From assembly GCF_001921205.1 (NCBI RefSeq), contig NZ_MSIE01000065.1:1-57987 (forward strand): DNA of 57,987 nucleotides, in the 5' to 3' direction. Made by a program: the position numbers and the translations under genes. Origin of the DNA: Actinophytocola xanthii (GTDB lineage: Bacteria; Actinomycetota; Actinomycetes; Mycobacteriales; Pseudonocardiaceae). Below, piece by piece: positions 29,992 through 38,676 of this stretch. Under the pieces are notes generated by a model, which was given only the letters and a program-made list of their open reading frames with translations, was not told the origin of the DNA and ran no database searches. The first letter of the stretch is position 1, and every line of letters begins with the position of its first letter.

Positions 29992-30002
29992 GACCCTCAC
30001 TC

Positions 30003-30036
30003 GGTAACACTATGTTTCTGGAGACAGAACGTTACC
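30003..30036. promoter_or_regulatory. Predicted TetR operator between divergent genes
   Basis: The segment holds GGTAAC (30003-30008) and GTTACC (30031-30036) as outer arms, and an inner dyad TTCTG-GAGA-CAGAA (30016-30029). The outer arms are not equidistant from the centre, so two overlapping sites are possible. It ends 20 bp before the rightward gene and starts 11 bp from the TetR start. Confidence 0.55.
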
Positions 30037-30056
30037 AAACGAGGTAGGGTGGTGGC

Positions 30057-30296
30057 GTGGCCGTCGTTCTGACCTTCCTCGCGTGCGCGGCGCTCTACAC
30101 GCTGGTGCTGGTCGGCCTGGTGAAGCTCGCCGCCCGGGCCAAGCGGCGGGGGATAGCCAGCGCCGCGATGAGCGCGGTGGACGAGATCTGGCACCCGATC
30201 GCGGTCCAACCCCAGCACGAGATCCGCGTGGAGCGCGAACGCGTGACGCCGGTCCAGGCGCCGGGAGACCCCCTCGAGGGCGAGCCTCAGCGGTAG
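30057..30296 (+). CDS. Small single-pass membrane protein
   Basis: This 79-residue frame begins at GTG 30057. Residues 2-27 are hydrophobic (VVLTFLACAALYTLVLVGLV) and are followed by a basic stop-transfer (KLAARAKRRG) and a 45-residue polar tail, so an N-out/C-in orientation is likely. No family is recognised. It is divergent from tetR and overlaps the 3' end of the acyl-CoA dehydrogenase gene by 10 bp. Confidence 0.6.
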   Translation: MAVVLTFLACAALYTLVLVGLVKLAARAKRRGIASAAMSAVDEIWHPIAVQPQHEIRVERERVTPVQAPGDPLEGEPQR

Positions 30297-31396
30297 AGGT
30301 GGCGGGCGATGATCTCCCGCTGGATCTCACTCGCCCCCTCGTAGATGCGCGGTGCGCGGACCTCCCGGTAGAGGTGCTCGAGCAGGTGGCCCCGCTCCAA
30401 CGCGCGGGCGCCGTGCACCTGGATCGCGACGTCCACCGCCTGCTGGGCGGTCTCGGTGGCGAACAGCTTCGCCATGGCCGACAGGTGCCCGGTGCGCCCG
30501 GTTCCCGTGCGGGTCGCGTCGTCGTAGGCCTGCGCCGCGTCGTGGACCAGCAGGCGGGCGGCGTGCAGCCGGGTCGCGACCTCGGCCAGCTGGTGGCTCA
30601 CCGCCTGAAACTCGCGCAGCGGCCGCCCGAAGGCCCGGCGGTCGGCGGTGTGGGCGACCGCCGCGTCGAGTGCGGCCTGGGCCATGCCCACGGCGAACGC
30701 GCCGACGCTCGGGCGGAACATGTCCAGCGTGCGCATGGCGACCGTCCACCCGGCGTCGACCTCGCCGAGCACGGCCGAGGCGGGCACGTGGACCCCGTCG
30801 AACCGCAGCCGGCCGATGGGGTGCGGCGAGACCAGCTCCTGTCGGGTGCCGGTCAGCCCGGGTGCCGTGCCCGCAACCGCGAACGCGGTGATGCCGCGGG
30901 AGCCGCGGTCGGCGGTGCGGGCGAACACGGAGTACACCGCGGCGTCCGGCGCGTTGGAGATGAACGCCTTCTCGCCGGTGAGCCGCCAGCCGTCGCCGTC
31001 CGGTTCCGCGCGCAGGGCGAGGGAAGCGACGTCCGAGCCGGCGCCCGGCTCGGTCAGGGCGAAGCCGACAGCGACCTCGCCGGCGGCGATCCGCGGCAGC
31101 CATTCGTCCACAGTGGAGGCAGTACCGGCGAGCAGGATGGGGTAGGCGCCGAGGCCCTGCAGGGCGAACGCGGTCTCCGCCTCCGTGCACTGCCGGGCGA
31201 GGCCCTCGCGGACCAGGCACAGCGTGGTGGCCGAGGTCGGTACGTAGCCGTCGTCGGCCCGGCGGAAGATCTCGCCGAGCAGGCCCTCCTCGCCCAGCGC
31301 GCGCAGCAGCGCGTGGTTGACCGTGCCCGGCTCCCCGGAGTCGGCCACCGGTCGCAGCCGCCGGGCGATCTCCACCGTGCGTTCGAGCAGGCTCAT
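30287..31396 (-). CDS. Acyl-CoA dehydrogenase
   Basis: This 369-residue FAD enzyme has the ACAD signatures FALTEPGAGSDVASL (substrate/FAD site), FISNAPDA, and near the C-terminus QVHGARALERGHLLEHLYREVRAPRIYEGASEIQREIIARH, with the catalytic Glu expected in YEGASEIQ. It is the last gene of the leftward anthranilate-CoA operon, starting inside the ridA stop (ATGA). It would oxidise an alicyclic CoA thioester formed after dearomatisation of 2-aminobenzoyl-CoA. Exact substrate is inferred. Confidence 0.9.
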   Translation of the reverse strand: MSLLERTVEIARRLRPVADSGEPGTVNHALLRALGEEGLLGEIFRRADDGYVPTSATTLCLVREGLARQCTEAETAFALQGLGAYPILLAGTASTVDEWLPRIAAGEVAVGFALTEPGAGSDVASLALRAEPDGDGWRLTGEKAFISNAPDAAVYSVFARTADRGSRGITAFAVAGTAPGLTGTRQELVSPHPIGRLRFDGVHVPASAVLGEVDAGWTVAMRTLDMFRPSVGAFAVGMAQAALDAAVAHTADRRAFGRPLREFQAVSHQLAEVATRLHAARLLVHDAAQAYDDATRTGTGRTGHLSAMAKLFATETAQQAVDVAIQVHGARALERGHLLEHLYREVRAPRIYEGASEIQREIIARHLYR

Positions 31397-31791
31397 CCCG
31401 GGACCACCGCCGTGCCCACCAGCTCGACCAGGGCTTCCTCGTCGAACAGCGCGGCGACGCCGAGCAGCGCGACGGCGGGGTAGTACCGGCCGAAGTGCTT
31501 GCGCCAGACCGGGGCCAGCTCGGCGAGCGAGGCCTTGTACTCGGGTACGGCGGTCGTGTAGATCACCATGCGCACCAGCTGGTCCGGCGTCCCGCCGGCG
31601 GCGGCGAGCGCGGTGACGACGTTGCCGGCGGCGACGTCGAACTGCTCGACGACCGTGCTCCCGACGATCCGGCCGTCGGGTCCCTGCGCGGTCTGCCCGC
31701 CCAGGTAGACGGTGCGTCCAGGACCGGCCACCACTGCGTGGGCGAAGCCGACCGGTTCGGCGAGGCCGGGGGCGTTCACGATCTCGTTCAC
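31393..31791 (-). CDS. RidA/YjgF-family protein of the anthranilate-CoA operon
   Basis: This 132-residue protein starts at GTG 31791, inside the enoyl-CoA hydratase stop. It has RTVYLGGQTAQGPDGRIVG and a C-terminal EALVELVGTAVVPG. The Azoarcus evansii aerobic 2-aminobenzoate clusters also encode a putative translation inhibitor of this family, so the pairing is meaningful. A plausible task is hydrolysis of the enamine left on the ring after dearomatisation, releasing ammonia. That reaction is inference; the usual catalytic Arg is not obvious. Confidence 0.87.
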   Translation of the reverse strand: MNEIVNAPGLAEPVGFAHAVVAGPGRTVYLGGQTAQGPDGRIVGSTVVEQFDVAAGNVVTALAAAGGTPDQLVRMVIYTTAVPEYKASLAELAPVWRKHFGRYYPAVALLGVAALFDEEALVELVGTAVVPG

Positions 31792-32615
31792 CGGCCGCTC
31801 CACTGTGGACGTCGTCCTGCCGACCAGGCGGCGAAGAACTCCGCGTGGTCGTCGCTGCGCATCAGCAGTGCCTGGGTCATCGCCTCCAGCTCGATCGAGC
31901 TGCCGAGGTCCATGTCCAGCTCCCGGGTCAGCAGCACCTTGGTCGTGGAGTAGGCGAGCGCGGGGCCCTGCGCCAGCCGCGCGGCCAGCGCGGCGGTCGT
32001 CTCCGCGAGCTCCTCGTCGGGTACCACCTTCGTCGCCAGCCCGATCCGGTCCGCGTACGCGGCGTCCACCCGGTCGCCCAGGACCAGCAGCTCGGTCGCC
32101 CGGCCGAGCCCGACGAGCCGGGGGAGCAGGTAGGCCGAGCCCATGTCCGCGCCGGCCAGGCCCACCTTGGTGAACAGGAACGCGAACGACGCCGACTCGC
32201 CGAGCAGCCGGAAGTCGCTGGCCAACGCGATCACGGAGCCGGCCCCGGCGGCGACCCCGTTGACCGACGCGATCACCGGCAGCGGGCACTCCCGCAACGC
32301 CTTGACCACCGCACCGGTCATCCTGGTGAACTCGAGCAGCTGGGCGGGTGCCATCGCGCGCAGCTCGCCGATGATCTCCTCGACGTCCCCGCCCGAGCAG
32401 AAGCCGCGGCCCCGCCCGGTGAGCACGAGGACGCGCACGTCGCCGCGGTGAGGCAGCTCGGCCAGCAGGTCGCGCAGGTCGGCGTAGACGTCGAAGGTGA
32501 GCGCGTTCAGCTTGTCCGGCCGGTTCAGCGTGACCGTGGCGACGCCGTCGGCGACCTCCAGGTCGAAGTGGTGCCAGGCCTGCGTGAAACCCGGCGATGC
32601 CCTGAACGGGCTCAT
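31788..32615 (-). CDS. Enoyl-CoA hydratase/isomerase
   Basis: This 275-residue crotonase has ATVTLNRPDKLNAL, the oxyanion-hole segment GRGRGFCSGGDVEEII and VIASVNGVAAGAGSVIALASDFRL. GGAGGAGG lies upstream of ATG 32615. It would hydrate an unsaturated ring CoA ester or act in hydrolytic ring opening. Coupled by ATGA to the SDR gene upstream and by GTGA to ridA downstream. Confidence 0.9.
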   Translation of the reverse strand: MSPFRASPGFTQAWHHFDLEVADGVATVTLNRPDKLNALTFDVYADLRDLLAELPHRGDVRVLVLTGRGRGFCSGGDVEEIIGELRAMAPAQLLEFTRMTGAVVKALRECPLPVIASVNGVAAGAGSVIALASDFRLLGESASFAFLFTKVGLAGADMGSAYLLPRLVGLGRATELLVLGDRVDAAYADRIGLATKVVPDEELAETTAALAARLAQGPALAYSTTKVLLTRELDMDLGSSIELEAMTQALLMRSDDHAEFFAAWSAGRRPQWSGR

Positions 32616-33301
32616 GCTTGGATACCTCCTCCATCCAGGACGATCGCCTGTCCGTTGATCGCACCCGCTTCGGGTGCGGCCAGGAACGCGACGGCGAACG
32701 CGACCTCCTCCGGCTCCAGCAGCCGGCCCAGCGGGGACAGCGCGGCCAGCGAGGCCTCGCTGTCCACGGTGGACCGGCCGGTGGTCTCGGCGACGCGAGC
32801 CACGCTGCGGGCGGTCATGTCGGTCCGCACGAACGCGGGGCAGACGGCGTTGGCCGTCACACCGGTGCCCGCGACCTCCGCGGCCACCGCACGCATCAGC
32901 CCGAGCGCGGCGTGCTTGGAGGCCGAATAGGCTGCCGTGTAGGGCGCGCCGACCCGGCCGGCCGTCGAGGCGACCGTGACGATCCGGCCGCGGTCCCGCT
33001 CGCGCATGCCCGGCAGGACCGCGCGGGTGCACAGGAACGCGCCGGTCGCGTTCACCTCGAGCTGCGCCTGCCAGGAAGCCGTGTCGGTCCGGTGCACGGG
33101 TGCGCTGTCGGCGATGCCGGCGTTGTTGACCAGCACGTCCACCGGGATCGTGCCGAGTACGGCACCCACGGCGTCCTCGTCGGTGACGTCGAGGTCCTCC
33201 CGGTTGAGCGCCACGACCCGGTCGCCCAGATCGGTGAACCGCTGTGCGACGGCGGCACCGATGCCCTTGGTGCCCCCGGTCACCACGACCAGGCGGCTCA
33301 C
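32612..33301 (-). CDS. SDR-family 3-hydroxyacyl-CoA dehydrogenase-like enzyme
   Basis: This 229-residue SDR starts at GTG 33301, overlapping the ligase stop. It has TGGTKGIGAAVA, NNAGIAD and the active-site YSASKHAAL with the upstream Ser in VASTAG. Its length and place suggest the dehydrogenase of a beta-oxidation-like sequence acting on CoA esters of the alicyclic ring. Three beta-oxidation enzymes (ACAD, hydratase, SDR) are therefore present together, as in Azoarcus 2-aminobenzoate clusters. Confidence 0.88.
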   Translation of the reverse strand: MSRLVVVTGGTKGIGAAVAQRFTDLGDRVVALNREDLDVTDEDAVGAVLGTIPVDVLVNNAGIADSAPVHRTDTASWQAQLEVNATGAFLCTRAVLPGMRERDRGRIVTVASTAGRVGAPYTAAYSASKHAALGLMRAVAAEVAGTGVTANAVCPAFVRTDMTARSVARVAETTGRSTVDSEASLAALSPLGRLLEPEEVAFAVAFLAAPEAGAINGQAIVLDGGGIQA

Positions 33302-34833
33302 CGCAGCTCCCGCAGGGCTCGCCGGTCCAGCTTGCCGTTGGTCGTGCGTGGCAGCTCGGCGACGAACTCGATCTCGTGTGGACGTTTGTGCCCGGACAGC
33401 CGGGAGCCGACGAACTCGCGCAGCTCCTCGGCGGAGACCACGGCGCCCTCGCGCAGCACGACGAAGGCCCGGGTACGCACCAGCCCGTCGGTCTCGTGCC
33501 CGGCCACGCCGCACTCGAGCACGTCGGGGTGGCCGAGTACGCAGTGCTCGATCTCACCGGGCGCCACCCAGATCCCGCCGACCTTCAGCAGGTCGTCCGC
33601 GCGGCCGCGGTAGGTGAAGTACCCGTCGGTGTCCCGGCTGAACAGGTCGCCGGTGCGGACCGTGTCGCCGCGGAAGGTCGCCGCCGACTTCTCCGCGTCC
33701 CCGAAGTACTCCCTCGCGACAGTCCCGCCGGTGACCTCCAGCGTGCCGACCTCCCCGTCGGGCACCTCGAGGCCGGTCTCGCCGACCACACGCGCGAGGT
33801 AGCCGGGGACGGCCTGCCCGCAGGTGCCCCGGCGTCCGGTGCCCGGCCGGTTCGACACGTAGATGTGGTATGCCTCCGAGGAGCCGATTCCGTCGACCAC
33901 CTCGACGCCGAACGTCGCGTCCCACCTCGCGTGCAGCTCGGCGGGCAGCGCCTCACCGGCGGAGGTGCACACCCGCAGACAGCTCAGGTCCTGTTCGGAC
34001 GCCCGCGGGTGGGCGACCATCGCGCTCATCATCGTCGGCACGTTGACCAGGATCGTGGGGCGGTACCGGGCCACCAGCTCGAAGATCCGCTCCACGGTCG
34101 TGCGCTCCGGAAACCCGATACCCGCACCGCCGACCCCGAACGGGAACAGCGCTGCCAGGTCGCGGGCGTAGCCGAAGAACAGCTTGGGCACCGGGAGAAC
34201 GACGTCCTCCTCGACGATGTCGAGCACCCGGCGGGCGTAGTTGTGGTGGCTCAGAACCGGGCTCGCCACCGGGTGCACACATGCCTTGGGCGCCCCGGTA
34301 CTCCCGGTCGTGAACTTCCAGATCACCACGTCGTCCCGGCTCGTTGGTGCCGGGTCGACCCGGTCGGGTGCCGATGCCGCACGCTGCGCCAGGTCGATCT
34401 CGCCGGACCGCAGCTCGGCCGGCCCGACCACCAGCAGCCGGAACCGGTCGCCGGCCGCCTCGCGCATCCGCTCCAGCGTGACCTCGTCGGCGACGACGGC
34501 CGCCGGTCGGACGTAGCCGAGGAAGTACTCGTAGTCCTTGACCGGCAGGAACGTGTAGACCTCGGCGGTGACCGCGCCGATGCGCTGGGCGGCGTACCAA
34601 GTGGCGACGAACTCGACGCCGTCGGAGAGCGCGAGCAGTACGCGGTCACCGCGACGGACACCGACCGACAGCAGGGCATGGGCGATGCCCCGCACCCGGT
34701 CGGCGAGGTCGGCATAGGTGTGCGCGCCGTGCGCCGTCAGCAGGGCCGTCCGGTCGCCGCGTCCCTCCTCGAGGTTGCGGTCGATGAAGTACTCGGCGAC
34801 GTTGAGCCGCTCCGGCAGGTCCTCGTACCGCAT
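33298..34833 (-). CDS. Benzoate/2-aminobenzoate-CoA ligase
   Basis: This 511-residue acyl-adenylate-forming enzyme has the P-loop FTTGSTGAPKACVH, the core VDGIGSSEAYHIYVS, YRGRADDLLKVGGIWVAP and C-terminal Lys in TTNGKLDRRAL. It belongs to the benzoate-CoA ligase branch (IWVAPGEIE, SSEAYHI). Given the fused aminobenzoyl-CoA monooxygenase and kynureninase nearby, anthranilate is the likely substrate. Start ATG 34833 overlaps the creatininase stop (TGATG). Confidence 0.9.
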   Translation of the reverse strand: MRYEDLPERLNVAEYFIDRNLEEGRGDRTALLTAHGAHTYADLADRVRGIAHALLSVGVRRGDRVLLALSDGVEFVATWYAAQRIGAVTAEVYTFLPVKDYEYFLGYVRPAAVVADEVTLERMREAAGDRFRLLVVGPAELRSGEIDLAQRAASAPDRVDPAPTSRDDVVIWKFTTGSTGAPKACVHPVASPVLSHHNYARRVLDIVEEDVVLPVPKLFFGYARDLAALFPFGVGGAGIGFPERTTVERIFELVARYRPTILVNVPTMMSAMVAHPRASEQDLSCLRVCTSAGEALPAELHARWDATFGVEVVDGIGSSEAYHIYVSNRPGTGRRGTCGQAVPGYLARVVGETGLEVPDGEVGTLEVTGGTVAREYFGDAEKSAATFRGDTVRTGDLFSRDTDGYFTYRGRADDLLKVGGIWVAPGEIEHCVLGHPDVLECGVAGHETDGLVRTRAFVVLREGAVVSAEELREFVGSRLSGHKRPHEIEFVAELPRTTNGKLDRRALRELR

Positions 34834-35705
34834 CAGCCGCGCCCCACTTCCCGTACCAGCTCGACGAGCAGCTCGGTCAGAGTGTCGAAGGTGGACGTTC
34901 CCTCGTCGGCCGTCGCGGCCGCCGGCGCCCCGCAGTAGGCGCGGTCCATGCCCAGCTCGGTGAAGCTCGAACCGCCCGCCGCCATCGCCGCGGGCAGGTC
35001 GACGGTCACCTCGGGCAGGGTGGGCAGCACGTGCTGGTCGACGAGGTCGGGCCGCTCGGCCAGGATGAGCGAGGTCTCGTAGCGGCCCGCGTGGCACGAG
35101 CCCGACCGGAACTCCTCGGTAAGCCGCTCGGCGTTGCGGCGGCGGACCAGGTCGAGGTAGGCCACCCCGGCCGTCGCCGTCGCCGCCCGGAGCGCCGCGA
35201 CGTGCGCGGGCTCGAAGTGGTTGTTCACCACCACGATCCGGTCGAGCCCCTGGGCGGTCAGGGAGCGGCACACGTCGACGACGAGCCCACGCAGCGTCTC
35301 CGGCGTGATCGAGACACCGCCGGGGAAGCCCGCGGCGAACTCGGTGACGCCATAGCCCAGGGCCGGCAGGACGAGCACGCGCAGCGCCGGGTCGTCGGCC
35401 AACCTGGCGGCGGCCCGCGCGCACATCCCGGTGGAGATCATCTCGTCGGTGCCCAGCGGGGCGTGTGGGCCGTGCGGCTCGACCGCGCCGACCGGCAGCA
35501 GCAGGACCGGCACCCGGGGGCCGGCAAGGAGCTCGGCCACCTGGGGCGAGGTCAGCTCCGCAAAGGCGCGCTGGTCTGCCTCCCCGGAATTCGGACTGTT
35601 GGTCGCCTCGGGCTGCCCAGGTGCGACTTCGGCACGTACTTGTGGCTGGGTTGCGTCACGTTCCCCTGAGGCGGCAGTTGCGGAGGTTGCCAGAAGGTGT
35701 TTCAC
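34833..35705 (-). CDS. Creatininase-family amidohydrolase
   Basis: This 290-residue protein starts at GTG 35705, inside the monooxygenase stop. After a 45-residue polar tail it shows the family metal site: PVGAVEPHGPHAPLGTDE, with Glu/His/Asp ligands, and VVVNNHFEPAH in place of the usual VNGHGGN. Creatininase-family enzymes cleave amide or formamide C-N bonds, and archaeal ArfB is a formamide hydrolase of this family. No KynB-type formamidase is seen in the cluster, so this gene is a candidate for N-formylkynurenine hydrolysis. That role is inference; a ring-amide step is also possible. Confidence 0.8.
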   Translation of the reverse strand: MKHLLATSATAASGERDATQPQVRAEVAPGQPEATNSPNSGEADQRAFAELTSPQVAELLAGPRVPVLLLPVGAVEPHGPHAPLGTDEMISTGMCARAAARLADDPALRVLVLPALGYGVTEFAAGFPGGVSITPETLRGLVVDVCRSLTAQGLDRIVVVNNHFEPAHVAALRAATATAGVAYLDLVRRRNAERLTEEFRSGSCHAGRYETSLILAERPDLVDQHVLPTLPEVTVDLPAAMAAGGSSFTELGMDRAYCGAPAAATADEGTSTFDTLTELLVELVREVGRG

Positions 35706-37798
35706 AGCGACGCCTCCAGCGGGGTTGGGGGCGGATCGAACAGGCACAGGTCCGCCCGGCCGGCGGCCAGGGCGGTGTTCACCTCGTCCGGGGTGGTCAG
35801 GTAGCCGCCGACCAGGGTGGGGACGCCGGCCTCGGTGCGGATCCGGTCGGACAGCGCGGTCAGGTAACCGCGCCGGTACTCCGGGCGCGAGGCGGCGCTG
35901 CTGTGCCCGGCGCGTACGTGCACCAGGTCGATTCCATGCGCCGCCACGACCCTGGCGTGTTCGACGCCGTCGGCCACGGTCAGCCCGCCCGGCGCCCAGT
36001 CGGTGGCGGTGAGCCGGGCGGCGAGCACCCGGTCGGCGGGCCACACCGCGCGCACCGCGTCCACGACCGAGAGCGGGAACCGTGTCCGCTCGGCGCCGTG
36101 CACGTCGGTACGCCGGTTGGACAGCGGTGAGAGGAAGCTGGCCAGCAGGTATCCGTCGGCCAGGTCCAGCTCGAGCACGTCGAACCCGGCTACGGCCGCG
36201 CGTTCGGCCGCTGCGACGAACTCCGCGCGCACCCGGTCCATGTCCGCCTCGGTCATCTCCGCCGGTACCGCGCAGAACGGCGCGTAGGGCAGCGGTGAGG
36301 CCGACAGCAGCGGCCACCCCTCGCGCAGCGGCACGTCCACACCGGACTCGCGGACGGCGCCGCGCCGGCCGGCGTGTCCCAGCCGGACGCCGGCGAGCGC
36401 ACCGGCCGCGTGCACCCGCTCCACGAGCGGCGCCCAGGACTCGTCCAGCAGCGGGCAGCTCGGCGTCGTGCGCCCGTCCTCGGACACAGCCACGAAGCCG
36501 GTCAGTACCAGGCCGGCGCCGGTCCCGGCCGCCGCGACGGGGTCGCCTCCGGCGCGGACGAAACGGTTGCGGACGGTGAGCCCGCCGAGGCGAAGCGGCG
36601 CGAACATCGGCGGCGCGGCCACCTCACCAGGCCGGATCCGGTCGGTCCCGGCCGCGTCCGCGGCGAACCACGCGTCCAGCACCCGGACGAGTTGCGGATC
36701 CCGCTGGGTGAGGTTGGCGTGGCTGATCCGCCCGCTGCGGGTCAGCAGGTTGAACGCGAACTGGATCGGGGCGAGTCCCAGGTAGCTCTCGACCCGTCCG
36801 AAGTAGGCCGCGCTGTCCCCGGCGGCCTGCTGGAACCGCTCGACCACCGGCTGGCGTTCGAGCTCGTAGTCGACCAGCGCGGCCTCGAGGTCTCCCGGCT
36901 GCCGGACGAAACTGTTGGCCAGCGCGATGGCGTCCTCCATCGCGAGCTTCGTGCCGGAGCCGATGGAGAAGTGCGCGGTGTGAGCCGCGTCGCCGAGCAG
37001 TACGACGTTCCCGACCTCGGTCCTGCCGTGCCAGTGCGTGTTGCGCACGAGCGGGAAGTCCAGCCAGATCGAGCGGTTCGACATCAGTCGGTGGCCCGCG
37101 AGGTCCCGTGCGAACAGCTCCGCGCAGAACGCCATGCTGTCCTCTTCGGACATCTGGTCCAGCCCGGCGCGGCGCCAGGTCGCCTCGGTCGTCTCGACGA
37201 TGAACGTGCTGGTGTGCTCGTCGAAGGGGTAGGCGTGCACCTGGAACAAGCCGGCGTCGGTCGGGGCGAAGATGAACGTGAACGCGTCCAACACCAGGTC
37301 GGTGCCGAACCACACGTACTTGCACCCCTGCGGCGTCGAGCTCGTTCCGAACGACCCTGTGCGCCGTAGGGTGCTGTTCGCCCCGTCGGCGGCGACAACC
37401 AGGTCAACCTGGTCTGCTGTGGACAGTTCGGCGGGGGACACCTCGACGCCGAACCGCAGCGAGACCCCGAGCGAGCGGGCGCGCCGCTGCAGGATGTCCA
37501 GCAGGTGGGTCCGCCTGATCGCCGAGAAGGTGTGCCCCGACGAGCGGAGCACCCGCCCCCGGTAGCGGATGTCGATCGAGGTCCAGCGGGCGAACGAGTC
37601 GGTGATCTCCAGGTAGCTCGGGTAGTCCGCGTCGCGCAGGGCGCCGAGGGTCTCCTCGGAGAACACGACACCCCAGCCGAACGTCGCGTCCGGGGCGTTG
37701 CGCTCGAGGACGGTGATCTCGTGGCCGGGGTCGGCCTTCTTCAACAGGATCGCCAGGTACAGCCCTGATGGCCCGGCCCCGACCACTGTGACCCGCAC
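35702..37798 (-). CDS. Fused 2-aminobenzoyl-CoA (or salicylyl-CoA) monooxygenase/reductase
   Basis: This 698-residue fusion has an N-terminal FAD monooxygenase (GAGPSGLYLAILL at residues 7-19, VVAADGANSTLR, LLGDAAHTAHFSIGSG) and, from about residue 395, an old-yellow-enzyme-like FMN domain (APLRLGGLTVRNRFV, LDLADGYLLASFLSPLSNRR). This architecture is that of Azoarcus 2-aminobenzoyl-CoA monooxygenase/reductase, which hydroxylates and dearomatises the ring. Salicylyl-CoA 5-hydroxylase is related. Linked kynureninase favours 2-aminobenzoyl-CoA. It is somewhat shorter than the Azoarcus protein. Confidence 0.9.
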   Translation of the reverse strand: MRVTVVGAGPSGLYLAILLKKADPGHEITVLERNAPDATFGWGVVFSEETLGALRDADYPSYLEITDSFARWTSIDIRYRGRVLRSSGHTFSAIRRTHLLDILQRRARSLGVSLRFGVEVSPAELSTADQVDLVVAADGANSTLRRTGSFGTSSTPQGCKYVWFGTDLVLDAFTFIFAPTDAGLFQVHAYPFDEHTSTFIVETTEATWRRAGLDQMSEEDSMAFCAELFARDLAGHRLMSNRSIWLDFPLVRNTHWHGRTEVGNVVLLGDAAHTAHFSIGSGTKLAMEDAIALANSFVRQPGDLEAALVDYELERQPVVERFQQAAGDSAAYFGRVESYLGLAPIQFAFNLLTRSGRISHANLTQRDPQLVRVLDAWFAADAAGTDRIRPGEVAAPPMFAPLRLGGLTVRNRFVRAGGDPVAAAGTGAGLVLTGFVAVSEDGRTTPSCPLLDESWAPLVERVHAAGALAGVRLGHAGRRGAVRESGVDVPLREGWPLLSASPLPYAPFCAVPAEMTEADMDRVRAEFVAAAERAAVAGFDVLELDLADGYLLASFLSPLSNRRTDVHGAERTRFPLSVVDAVRAVWPADRVLAARLTATDWAPGGLTVADGVEHARVVAAHGIDLVHVRAGHSSAASRPEYRRGYLTALSDRIRTEAGVPTLVGGYLTTPDEVNTALAAGRADLCLFDPPPTPLEASL

Positions 37799-38634
37799 TA
37801 GCCCACCGCCTCGGCCAGCCGGTCCAGGTCGTCGAGGTCGGCCACGGTCGGGTAGAGGATCAGCTCGTCGCAGCCCTCCGCCTCGTAGCCGCGGACGAAG
37901 TCCTTCACCGCGCGCGCCGAGGTGAGGGCGCCGGCGGCGATCTTCTCGGCGAACGGGCCGGTGAAGGCGTAGTAGTCACGCAGGTAGGCACGGCCCCGGT
38001 CCGGGTCGCCGAGGGCGAGGTAGCCCTGCCCCCACAGCCGCGGGTCGCCAGGGCGGTCCAGGTCGCGCCAGGCGGCCCTGGCCCGCGCGGCCGCGGAGCC
38101 GAACGCGCGGGGCGGACCGCCGCCGTGGGCGTACCCGTCGGCGTACCGGGCCATCCTGGCGAACGCGGCCCCGCTCGAGCCCCCCACCAGCAGCTCGACC
38201 GGCGGCCGGGCCGGACCGATCCCGGACGCGTCGAGCCGGCCGCGCAGGAACGCGAGCTGCTCGGACAGCACGGCACCGCGGGTGCGCCGGTCGACCCCGG
38301 CCGCCTCGTAGTCGTCGCGCCGGGCGCCGACCCCCAGCCCGAGCGTGAAGCGCCCGTCGGAGAGCGCATCGACCGCGAGGGCCTGCTTGGCCAGCACGGC
38401 GGGGGCGCGCAGCGGTCCGATCGCGATGTTGGTCGCCAGCCGGACGCGGGAGGTGACCGCCGCGGCGGCGGACAGCGCGGCGAACGGCTCGATGCTGTCG
38501 TAGACCAACCGGTCGAGCACCGCGACGGTGGCGAACGGGCCGGTGTCGGCGCGCCGGGCCCACTCCACGAGCAGCGCGCCGGAGGTTCCGGGAACCGTGT
38601 TGGGCAACCCGATGCCGACCTTCACCCCGGACAC
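37798..38634 (-). CDS. Luciferase-like (LLM class) flavin/F420 oxidoreductase
   Basis: This 278-residue TIM-barrel protein has KVGIGLPNTVPGTSG, RVRLATNIAIGPLR, and LSDGRFTLGLGVGARRDDYEAAG, typical of F420- or FMN-dependent LLM oxidoreductases. Start is GTG 38634; a GTG at 38625 is an alternative. It is the first gene of the leftward anthranilate-CoA operon, and its TAG stop is followed at once by the fused monooxygenase start. It may supply an extra reductive or oxidative step on the non-aromatic ring. Substrate unknown. Confidence 0.85.
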   Translation of the reverse strand: MSGVKVGIGLPNTVPGTSGALLVEWARRADTGPFATVAVLDRLVYDSIEPFAALSAAAAVTSRVRLATNIAIGPLRAPAVLAKQALAVDALSDGRFTLGLGVGARRDDYEAAGVDRRTRGAVLSEQLAFLRGRLDASGIGPARPPVELLVGGSSGAAFARMARYADGYAHGGGPPRAFGSAAARARAAWRDLDRPGDPRLWGQGYLALGDPDRGRAYLRDYYAFTGPFAEKIAAGALTSARAVKDFVRGYEAEGCDELILYPTVADLDDLDRLAEAVG

Positions 38635-38640
38635 ATTACG

Positions 38641-38669
38641 GTTGACCGAACTGAGGCGTCAACTATGCT
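38641..38669 (+). promoter_or_regulatory. Predicted paaX promoter overlapped by PaaX operator
   Basis: TTGACC (38642-38647) and TATGCT (38664-38669) with a 16-bp spacer form a promoter whose start would fall near 38676. An inverted repeat GTTGAC (38641-38646) / GTCAAC (38658-38663) covers the -35 and abuts the -10. It also lies just upstream of the leftward operon start (38634), so one regulator can control both directions. Confidence 0.6.
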
Positions 38670-38676
38670 CGGTGTC

